A stretch of DNA of 11,872 nucleotides from assembly GCA_005878415.1 (NCBI GenBank), contig VBMM01000147.1:1-11872 (forward strand), written 5' to 3'. This stretch comes from Methanobacteriota archaeon. GTDB taxonomy: Archaea; Thermoplasmatota; Thermoplasmata; RBG-16-68-12. This document shows, in pieces, positions 6,581 through 11,872 of this stretch. The notes beneath the pieces are model-generated. The model was not told the origin of the DNA, ran no database searches, and worked only from the letters and a program-made list of their open reading frames with translations. Position 1 is the stretch's first letter, and the number at the start of each line of letters is the position of its first letter. The position numbers and the translations under genes are program-made.

Positions 6581-6663
6581 CCTAGACGGAGACCGCGGCT
6601 GCGTTCCAGCTCCGCAAACCGCCGAAGCTAATCACGAGCATCACCCTTGTCCATCTGGTCGAG

Positions 6664-7455
6664 ATGGTTGTCGCGGGCCTCCTCATGGCCTTTGTCATCT
6701 TGCCGGCGATCTTCAACTTCTCACTGTTGAGCACCCAATTCTGGCAGATCTACACCCGGTTCTATATCACCGGTCTTTTCGGGACTTTCTTCTACGTCGC
6801 CTTGACGCTTCCGCTGAGCGTCGTCCTCGGTTTCCTAATGGGATGGGCGCGGGTGTCCCGAATCCGGATATTCCGGTGGCCTGCCTCGCTCTACGTGAAC
6901 ATATTTCGAGGCTTGCCGCCGCTGATTCTGGTCATCTTCGCCTCTCTGTTCGGTACCTCGCTTATTCCCCAACCGATCCTCGATCGATTCTTCGCTGGGT
7001 TCCGACGCGGAGATATCGCCGTGGGAATCGCCGCCATCGCGATTGCGATGCACTCCTCAGCATACCAAGCGGAAATCTTTCGTGCGGGCTTTCAATCGGT
7101 CCCGAAGGGGCAAGTCGAGGCGGCTCAGGCGCTCGGACTGAGGTCCTGGCAAGGCATGAGGCACGTCATCCTGCCACAGACGTTTCGCCTGAGCCTCCCA
7201 CCCCTCGGGAACGAGTTCGCGGTCCTCATCAAGGACACGTCCATTCTGGCGGGGATTGCGGGTACGGAACTGGTCGCGAAGAGCCGCGACCTTCTCGGCG
7301 TTCTGTCTGCGAGCGGGTTGCCGATCGTCTGGATCTTCGCCGTGTGGACGGTCGTCGCCATCACCTATCTCGTCCTGACGTACAGCGTGACAAGGGGGCT
7401 GCGTCTCCTAGAGCGGAAATTTCACACCCCGGGCTTGGAGGCGATCTCGCTTTGA
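6664..7455 (+). CDS. Amino-acid ABC importer permease 1 (HisM/GlnP type)
   Basis: Membrane subunit of the polar amino-acid importer, 263 residues from the ATG used here. Five to six hydrophobic helices are visible; NIFRGLPPLILVIFAS (79-94) is the typical EIIRGTP region of this family, and the cytoplasmic EAA loop that contacts the ATPase is SSAYQAEIFRAGF...GQVEAAQALGL (131-159) continuing to HVILPQTFRLSLPPL. The reading frame stays open back to 6586, and the codons upstream of the ATG give a plausible cytoplasmic start (FQLRKPPKLITSITLVHLVE), so the true start is probably earlier, at a non-standard ACG (6586) behind GAGGTGG, or the sequence has a base error. Stop overlaps the TTG start of the ATPase. 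Confidence 0.88.
   Translation: MVVAGLLMAFVILPAIFNFSLLSTQFWQIYTRFYITGLFGTFFYVALTLPLSVVLGFLMGWARVSRIRIFRWPASLYVNIFRGLPPLILVIFASLFGTSLIPQPILDRFFAGFRRGDIAVGIAAIAIAMHSSAYQAEIFRAGFQSVPKGQVEAAQALGLRSWQGMRHVILPQTFRLSLPPLGNEFAVLIKDTSILAGIAGTELVAKSRDLLGVLSASGLPIVWIFAVWTVVAITYLVLTYSVTRGLRLLERKFHTPGLEAISL
7437..7445 (+). promoter_or_regulatory. Shine-Dalgarno deciding the TTG start of the ATPase
   Basis: GGAGGCGAT, one mismatch from the archaeal consensus GGAGGTGAT, lies six bases before the TTG at 7452 and inside the last codons of permease 1. It supports TTG as the true start because the next ATG (7468) is out of the frame and the ABC fold must begin here. Confidence 0.7.
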
Positions 7456-8177
7456 TTCGGGTCAACGATGTCCAAAAGCATTTCGGGGCGCTCCACGTGC
7501 TTCGTGGCATCACGTTCGAAGTCCAAAAGGGCGAAGCCATCGTCATCATTGGCCCCAGCGGCTCGGGGAAGAGCACCTTACTTCGCTGCATCAATCTCCT
7601 GGTGGAACCGGACTCTGGACAGGTGTTCATCGACGGAGTACAGGTGAACCGGCACGGAATTCGACACGAGTGGGTCCGTCAGCAGGTAGGGATGGTATTC
7701 CAGAGCTTCAATCTCTTCACCCACCTCACGGCAATCGACAACGTGACTCTCGGGCTGACTCGCGTCAAAGGGATGACCCATGACAAAGCGGTCGAAAAGG
7801 CACGGGAGTTGCTCGCACGGGTGGGCCTTGCAGCGAAAGAGAATTCCTACCCCGCGGAGCTGTCCGGCGGGCAGCAGCAACGCGTGGCAATCGCTCGGGC
7901 CCTTGCGATGGATCCGAAGGCGATGTTGTTCGACGAGCCGACGTCCGCGCTCGATCCGGAATACATCCGCGAGGTCCTCGACGTGATGACGGCGCTGGCG
8001 CGCGAAGGCATGACGATGATCGTCGTGACGCACGAGATGGGTTTTGCAAGCAATGTGGCGAGCCGAATTCTCTTCATGGACGCAGGGAAGATCGTCGAAG
8101 AAGGGTCGGCGGAGCAGATCTTTCATCGCCCGAAAGAGGAGCGCACTCGTTCCTTCGTGAGCAAGATCCTGAGGTGA
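7452..8177 (+). CDS. Amino-acid ABC importer ATPase (GlnQ/HisP type)
   Basis: Energy-coupling subunit of the importer, 241 residues, standard for polar amino-acid ATPases. It starts directly with IRVNDVQKHFGALHVLRGI. All nucleotide-binding motifs are intact: Walker A GPSGSGKST at 34-42, Q-loop Q84 in MVFQSFNLF, signature LSGGQQQR at 137-144, Walker B with MLFDEPTSALD at 158-168 (E162 catalytic), and the H-loop H194 in VVTHEMGF. The LSGGQQQRVAIARALAM and FNLFTHLTA stretches are typical of the GlnQ/HisP/ArtP group. The start is a TTG overlapping the permease stop (TTGA); a much longer open frame to the left is only the shadow of permease 1. Stop is followed after three bases by the start of permease 2. 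Confidence 0.95.
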   Translation: MIRVNDVQKHFGALHVLRGITFEVQKGEAIVIIGPSGSGKSTLLRCINLLVEPDSGQVFIDGVQVNRHGIRHEWVRQQVGMVFQSFNLFTHLTAIDNVTLGLTRVKGMTHDKAVEKARELLARVGLAAKENSYPAELSGGQQQRVAIARALAMDPKAMLFDEPTSALDPEYIREVLDVMTALAREGMTMIVVTHEMGFASNVASRILFMDAGKIVEEGSAEQIFHRPKEERTRSFVSKILR

Positions 8178-8180
8178 CAC

Positions 8181-9140
8181 TTGGCCGACCTGCGCAAGTT
8201 CCTGAGGGAACGTTGGCGATACATCGATGCCATGCTCGCGGTCGCCGTCATCGTCGGATCCCTCGCCTATATCTACGACTTGTTGGTAGGGAGCCGGGGG
8301 CTCGATGTAGCCTACATCACTCGGAATTATGGCCTCTACGTGCACGCGGTGTTGACGAACGTCTATGCAACCACGATCGCGTTCCTTGTCGGGATGGCCA
8401 TCGGATTCTCCGTGGGTTGGCTCAGGACCGCGAGGACGATGCCCCTCGCCAAATTCGTGCTGTCGTTGCGGGCGGAGAGGCGCGCGAGATCGGAGGACCG
8501 CGAGGTGATCAAGGCCGACAGCGGTTTTCTGATCTTCTTCTCGTTGCTTTGGTACGGCGCCAAGTATGTTGTTCGACGAATCGGGGACGGGTTTGTCGAG
8601 ATCATCCGCGGCACGCCTTTGTACGTCCAGATCCTGTTCGCGTCCTCCTTCTTCATCGTCTTTCTCCGGGAGTACGCAACCGAAGGACTCCTCATCGGCA
8701 TCATCACGCTCGCAATCAACACGGGCGGCTACCAGGCGGAGATTTTCCGGGCTGGACTGCAGACGGTCCACTCCGGACAAATCGAAGCCGCCAGGGCGAT
8801 TGGGTTCTCGCGGCTCCGAGCGATGCGTTACGTCATCCTGCCTCAGGCTCTCCGGCTGATCATCCCTCCGCTGACAAACGAGTATATCGGACTATTCAAA
8901 GCAAGCACCTTCCTGTTCGTTCTCGGGGTGCAAACGGAAATCAGCTACATCGCCCTGCACGAGGGCTACGCGGGGGATGTGTTCGAGATTTTCGCGATGG
9001 TGACCGCGATCTTCCTGGCAATCACCGTGACGCTGTCGTTCGTCGTCCAGTCGCTTGAGCGGCGCTTCCGAATTCCCGGCCTCGGTATCGAGGCGGTCCG
9101 CAAGCCTCGCGGAGTCAAGATGCCCGCACCAGTCGCTTGA
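8181..9140 (+). CDS. Amino-acid ABC importer permease 2 (HisQ/GlnP type, with insertion)
   Basis: Second membrane subunit, 319 residues; with permease 1 it should form the channel as a heterodimer. Family marks are GWLRTAR near 79, EIIRGTPLYVQILF at 140-153, and the EAA loop GGYQAEIFRAGLQ...GQIEAARAIGFS at 182-210 followed by MRYVILPQALRLIIPPL. It is about 50 residues longer than permease 1 because of an extra segment at about 86-133: a charged stretch (RAERRARSEDREVIKAD) and a further hydrophobic piece SGFLIFFSLLWYG. The start is a TTG with GAGGTGA (8171-8177) just before it, which also contains the ATPase stop. The C-terminus is basic and Pro-rich. Its last 26 bases overlap the convergent tiaS. 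Confidence 0.93.
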   Translation: MADLRKFLRERWRYIDAMLAVAVIVGSLAYIYDLLVGSRGLDVAYITRNYGLYVHAVLTNVYATTIAFLVGMAIGFSVGWLRTARTMPLAKFVLSLRAERRARSEDREVIKADSGFLIFFSLLWYGAKYVVRRIGDGFVEIIRGTPLYVQILFASSFFIVFLREYATEGLLIGIITLAINTGGYQAEIFRAGLQTVHSGQIEAARAIGFSRLRAMRYVILPQALRLIIPPLTNEYIGLFKASTFLFVLGVQTEISYIALHEGYAGDVFEIFAMVTAIFLAITVTLSFVVQSLERRFRIPGLGIEAVRKPRGVKMPAPVA

Positions 9141-10176
9141 GCGGTTTGCTCAGATGCCGTCTTGAGCCGACGGGCGGTTCGTACCACCCCGGTGCCAGGA
9201 GGCGCGATACGTTCTCCACGACGGCGAGAGAGCGCGGGAAGAGCCGCCGGCAACGAGCGCAGCGGAAGGCTCCCATCTTCCCCGTCGACTTGGCCCGTTT
9301 CCCGCACGTCGGACAGAGGGGGTTCGCCTGTTTCCGGACGTCGTCTGCGAGGGCGAGCACGAGCAGCTTCTCGATGTTGAGCGTCCGAGGCGAGTCCCGG
9401 ATCGACCCGACGACGCGCACGCGGTCGCCCGGCCGCAGGGCTCGGATGGTATTCCGGAACCCTTTCGACGGTTCGTATGCGGCCGCCGGGAGTCCGCCCA
9501 TGTCGACGATTACGTGACCTCCGCGGATGCTACGCGGCATCCCCGAAACGCGCCGTTCCACGCCGACCGTGGTCCTCGGTTCCAGCCGGGCCGAAGGAAG
9601 GACGTGATCGTCTGTCCCCTGGTTGGTCTCGAACACGAGCCACGAGGCGGGAAGCTCTCCCCGGACGGTCCGCATCGCCGCGGGCAAGAGCGTTGCATCG
9701 TCCCCCCGGATTCCAAAGAGCACAGGGCATGGCGAGTGAGGCGCGATGACGACCCGATTGCAATCATAGTCGTAGTTGTTGAACGTTGACGGGAACCGTC
9801 GATCCATTTCTTTCACGGAATCCGGATCGAGGGAGCGGGCCGTCCCCCAACGAGAGGGGTCTCGGTAACAGAGGACTTCGTACGTTCGATCCCGAGGCCG
9901 CCACGCCGTCGCGGCGAGCGCCCCGATGATCCCTCGACCGTTCTTGTATTCTTGGAGGACGCCCGGGGTTCGGACGGAACGGAGCGCGTCCCGCTTCGTG
10001 ACGATTCCGCGCACCGCTTTCCAGTAGAGCGAGGCCGCAGGTGGCTTCGGCAGGATGCAGAATCCGGGATTCGTCATCGGGTCGCGGAGTTCGGATCTCG
10101 TTTCGACAAGACGGGCGACCCGGGTGCGCGCCTCGGCCGGATTATCCCGACCTTGGGCGCGGGCATACGAACGCAC
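9115..10176 (-). pseudogene. tiaS: TiaS, C-terminal fragment: tRNA-Ile2 agmatidine synthetase, frame broken from its N-terminus
   Basis: Main part of TiaS, which joins agmatine to C34 of tRNA-Ile(CAU) using ATP so that archaea can read AUA codons. Blocks follow the archaeal family: DPMTNPGF near residue 32, NGRGIIGALAAT near 79, a CNRVVIAPHSPCPVLFGIRGDD run near 143, GGHVIVDMG and YEPSKGFRN of the OB-like region near 222-245, a zinc ribbon CPTC...CARC near 290-312, and the C-terminal RRHLSKPLKRL. The first residues (before about 20) are not a real start: the matching N-terminal kinase end lies upstream in another frame (10142-10321). Treat as one gene with a frame break unless reads show otherwise. 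Overlaps permease 2 by 26 bases at its 3' end. Confidence 0.85.
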
Positions 10177-10321
10177 GGACGTTCGGGTTGAGCCGCACGA
10201 GCCGCGGGTAGCCGATCAGGTCGCGGTCCTTCGTCAGCTCGGTCACGAGTTCGGTCGCGAGGAACGTCGTGCACATGCCCTGGAGGCTGTCCGTATCGTC
10301 CACGCCGATCCAGAGGACCAT
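10142..10321 (-). pseudogene. tiaS: TiaS, N-terminal fragment (59 residues, then stop)
   Basis: The ATG at 10321 opens MVLWIGVDDTDSLQGMCTTF, the unmistakable TiaS N-terminus with its DDTDS and GMCTT motifs, and runs through YPRLVRLNPNV (residues 38-48). After that the frame degrades (RAFVCPRPRSG) to a TAA at 10142, while TiaS-like sequence resumes in the +1 frame from about 10176. The KTRGN block expected just after NPN is not found in any of the three frames, so the defect looks like a deletion of non-triplet length rather than a single-base slip. The break falls in the loop of the inverted repeat 10168-10185. The promoter (TATA-like at 10347-10354) looks intact. Confidence 0.8.
10168..10185. 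repeat. Small inverted repeat at the tiaS break point
   Basis: CGAACG (10168-10173), six-base loop, CGTTCG (10180-10185): a perfect six-pair stem. The last codon that still fits TiaS in the N-terminal frame (V48, 10178-10180) and the first base of the C-terminal frame (10176) lie in or beside its loop. Confidence 0.6.
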
Positions 10322-10346
10322 GCGACTCCTCCGAACACGAAGGAGA

Positions 10347-10354
10347 ACTAAAAC
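10347..10354 (-). promoter_or_regulatory. TATA-like box of tiaS
   Basis: Minus strand GTTTTAGT; a start about 26 bases on falls near 10325, three or four bases before the ATG at 10321. Divergent from the promoter at 10373-10380, so the two genes share an intergenic region of 84 bases. Confidence 0.45.
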
Positions 10355-10372
10355 CCGCCTCTGGCGACAACC

Positions 10373-10380
10373 TTCATATA
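10373..10380 (+). promoter_or_regulatory. TATA box of the SecB-like gene
   Basis: TTCATATA, centred about 29 bases before the ATG at 10406, so the mRNA would begin at or within a few bases of the start codon. No ribosome-binding sequence of note precedes the ATG. Confidence 0.6.
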
Positions 10381-10405
10381 GGCTCGGCCCCTAGACACGA
10401 AGGCA

Positions 10406-10846
10406 ATGCCGATCAAGACGTTCGAACTCTCTAGCGTGGACGGCCGGCGGTTCGTCAAGCCGGCGGAGCGCTGGATCAACCTACGGGTGGACCACAACAG
10501 CACGGTCACCCTGGTCTCCGAGCTCGGCGAGCGACAGGCGTCCGTGGACTTCCGCTTCACCGCGAACTACCACGCATCCGAGGCCGTAGTCGGCCTCATC
10601 CAGATCGAGGGGAGCCTCCTGTGGGAAGGGGACGCGAAGGCGCTTGCGAAGGGCTGGTCCGCCGGCGGGCAGATGCCGCCGGACGTCGCGCAGGAGATCC
10701 ACACAGTCATCATGACGAACTGCATCCCGGAGGCGGTCCTGCTCGCGCGGGAGCTGCGCCTCCCGCCTCCGATCCCGATTCCCCAGGTGAACATCCAGCA
10801 GGCGGCCGGCAAGCCCCCGAAAGGCCGCTCGCCCGAGATCGCATAA
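10406..10846 (+). CDS. Conserved archaeal protein with SecB-like features
   Basis: A soluble 146-residue protein with no signal peptide or membrane helix. I do not know a firm family name. Its pattern recalls the preprotein chaperone SecB: a DHNSTVT turn (29-35), alternating hydrophobic strands ASVDFRFTANY (45-55) and VVGLIQIEGSLLW (61-73), and above all NCIPEAVLLARELRLPPPIP (105-124) with PQVNI (126-130), which lines up by eye with the NILFPYARE...FPQLNLAPVNF end of E. coli SecB. The tail (131-146) is Pro/Lys/Gln-rich and probably disordered. A protein-chaperone role is inference; archaeal SecB-like proteins are known but rare. It has its own promoter and is divergent from tiaS. Confidence 0.75.
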   Translation: MPIKTFELSSVDGRRFVKPAERWINLRVDHNSTVTLVSELGERQASVDFRFTANYHASEAVVGLIQIEGSLLWEGDAKALAKGWSAGGQMPPDVAQEIHTVIMTNCIPEAVLLARELRLPPPIPIPQVNIQQAAGKPPKGRSPEIA

Positions 10847-10875
10847 ATACCTGATGCGGGCGCGGAAAACCCCAT

Positions 10876-11067
10876 GTGACGGACTCGTCGGAAGCTCACC
10901 GCGATCAGGGCATGTGCCCTCGATGCGGCCAGGAGGCTGGACCTTTGCGGCCCTCTCCCTTGGGACGGAGAGACTCATCCGACGGGAACGGGTTGTCCGC
11001 CCGTTGCGGACCCACGGCCTACGAAGTGGATCGTCCCCGTGTAGGCGAGGACCCACAGGACCAATGA
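10876..11067 (+). CDS. Doubtful small ORF with a half zinc ribbon
   Basis: Sixty-three residues from a GTG. The N-terminal part has MCPRCGQ (13-19), a typical zinc-ribbon knuckle, but the second knuckle is only ARCG (41-45), lacking one cysteine, and the rest is low-complexity and acidic. Support: a TATA-like ATAAATAC (10843-10850) centred about 29 bases upstream, matching the leaderless spacing of the other genes. Against: the last 93 bases run antisense to the convergent membrane protein gene, where the opposite strand is clearly coding. Either a decayed or truncated zinc-ribbon gene or chance. Confidence 0.3.
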   Translation: MTDSSEAHRDQGMCPRCGQEAGPLRPSPLGRRDSSDGNGLSARCGPTAYEVDRPRVGEDPQDQ

Positions 11068-11703
11068 GACGAGACGGATCAAGTAAGGCGGAACACCCAC
11101 ATCGAACCCAAGCACGGGCATCACCGCACTGAGGACCCCGAGGGACAGGGCCCCGCCGGCCAAGAAACTCGTATCCCAAGATCCAAATTCGCGCACCGCC
11201 AGCAACAGGAGGAGGCCGGCGGTTAGGGCAAACAGAAGGCCAGCAATGGTATGCGCGGCACGAGTGAGCGAGTGGGCGTCTCCTTCAAGGAGGACCCAGC
11301 CCAAGAGCAGCCCCGTGCCAAGGAACGTGATTGCAGACACACCCGCGGCCAAGGCGGACCAACGCATCGCTCGAGCCGCGACGGGTCGGCCAGTCCCGGC
11401 CCCGGAAATCCGACCGTAGAGGGGGCGCAGACCGAGGCCCGCCATGATTGACGCCGCGATCGGCACAGCGACAGAAACCAGGGCGATTGTGGTCCGGGTT
11501 GGTGCGTCGAGCGAAAAGCTTGCGTTGGTCAGGAAAGCTAATGTCACGGCGACATTCAACATGGCGCCGGAGAGCGCCAAAAGCAACCCGAGGAGAATCC
11601 AACGTAGGCCACGGCCCAAATCCCCCCACGAAGCCAATCTATCGCCGGGACGCAAACCCGCTGTGCACACATGAGGTTTACGTTTACCACGTGTCCGTAG
11701 CAT
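10975..11703 (-). CDS. Six-helix integral membrane protein, function unknown
   Basis: About 242 residues from the ATG at 11703 (a GTG at 11724 and a TTG at 11655 are alternative starts; a weak AT-rich spot at 11676-11688 would favour the last). A basic N-terminus is followed by six clear hydrophobic helices: WILLGLLLALSGAMLNVAV, TTIALVSVAVPIAASIMAG, LAAGVSAITFLGTGLLLGWV, AHTIAGLLFALTAGLLLLLA, FLAGGALSLGVLSAVMPVLG and LIRLVSLVLWVLAYTGTIHF, then a short polar tail. No catalytic motif, charged channel residue pattern or cofactor site is evident, and I do not recognise the family. The hydrophobic pattern and absence of stops make it a real gene despite the overlapping small ORF on the other strand. 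Confidence 0.75.
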   Translation of the reverse strand: MLRTRGKRKPHVCTAGLRPGDRLASWGDLGRGLRWILLGLLLALSGAMLNVAVTLAFLTNASFSLDAPTRTTIALVSVAVPIAASIMAGLGLRPLYGRISGAGTGRPVAARAMRWSALAAGVSAITFLGTGLLLGWVLLEGDAHSLTRAAHTIAGLLFALTAGLLLLLAVREFGSWDTSFLAGGALSLGVLSAVMPVLGFDVGVPPYLIRLVSLVLWVLAYTGTIHFVGRGSATGGQPVPVG

Positions 11704-11795
11704 CGCGGCCGCGGAGCGCCTCACCGGCGCGATTGTTGCAAGCGATCCTGAGCCGTGTCAGCCCCCTCGGCATGTCCGCCGGAATTCCGACGACA

Positions 11796-11872
11796 TCACT
11801 TGATGTGGTCGAGGCTGAACGACCCGACCGACACGTTGGACTTCGTGTACGTGTACCGGATCCAGCCGCGGC
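11796..11872 (-). CDS. C-terminal end of a gene running off the window
   Basis: The last 24 codons and stop of a minus-strand gene: the translation reads RGWIRYTYTKSNVSVGSFSL then DHIK and TGA. Aromatic and Ser/Val alternation suggests the last beta strands of an extracellular or surface-domain protein, but this is too short to name. It ends 92 bases before the next minus-strand start at 11703; the gap between (11704-11795) holds no gene that I can support. Confidence 0.5.
   Translation of the reverse strand, partial: RGWIRYTYTKSNVSVGSFSLDHIK

Noticed and set aside
6577..6585. TAG in the permease 1 frame as a pyrrolysine codon
   Set aside because: Some Thermoplasmatota use pyrrolysine, but in methylamine methyltransferases. 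Here the TAG would be codon three of a transporter, with no reason for the residue; an alternative start or base error is simpler.
6843..7451. Long open frame continuing leftward from the ATPase
   Set aside because: It is the out-of-frame reading of permease 1; the translation is Arg/Ser/His-rich without family motifs, and the ABC protein begins cleanly at the TTG at 7452 with its own ribosome site.
10074..10370. 98-codon minus-strand open frame over the tiaS start
   Set aside because: Third frame of the tiaS region; Pro/Arg-rich, without family motifs, and begins before the likely tiaS transcript start.

Overview
The window reads as chromosomal DNA of a high-GC archaeon, most likely a euryarchaeote of the Thermoplasmatota type, perhaps from a metagenome. 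The archaeal calls rest on RNA polymerase subunit RpoK, the archaeal gene order rpoK-eno-rpsB-MEMO, TiaS (the archaeal tRNA-Ile2 agmatidine synthetase), a tiny DUF5679-like zinc-ribbon protein, and TATA-like boxes about 26 bases before likely transcript starts, several of which would give leaderless or almost leaderless mRNAs. I see no insertion sequence, CRISPR array, rRNA or tRNA.

Region 1 (1-3390) is housekeeping. A CutA-like gene on the plus strand meets, tail to tail, a tightly packed minus-strand operon read rpoK > eno > rpsB > MEMO family gene. Neighbouring genes overlap or nearly touch, which suggests translational coupling.

Region 2 (3387-4112) has a small four-helix membrane protein (minus) divergent from a 48-residue zinc-ribbon protein (plus), with an AT-rich promoter region between them. 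A perfect GC hairpin with a GAAA loop separates the membrane protein gene from the rpoK promoter.

Region 3 (4161-9140) is a plus-strand amino-acid module: a class III PLP aminotransferase, then a polar amino-acid ABC importer made of a membrane-anchored solute-binding protein, permease 1, ATPase and permease 2. The importer ATPase and permease 2 use TTG starts, and permease 1 lacks a well placed standard start. A strong hairpin separates the binding-protein gene from the membrane components. Uptake and transamination or racemisation of the same amino acids is the natural reading, but the substrate is not visible.

Region 4 (9115-11872) holds tiaS (minus), which is broken near codon 48 by a frame change plus loss of the conserved KTRGN segment, exactly at a small inverted repeat. 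Divergent from it is a 146-residue archaeal protein whose C-terminal half resembles SecB chaperones. Then come a doubtful small zinc-ribbon ORF, a six-helix membrane protein (minus) and the C-terminal end of a further minus-strand gene running off the window.

The best candidates for a second look are the tiaS break, the SecB-like protein, and the odd start of permease 1. No clear new multi-gene system was found. There is no gene-free stretch longer than about 150 bases apart from the edges of operons.
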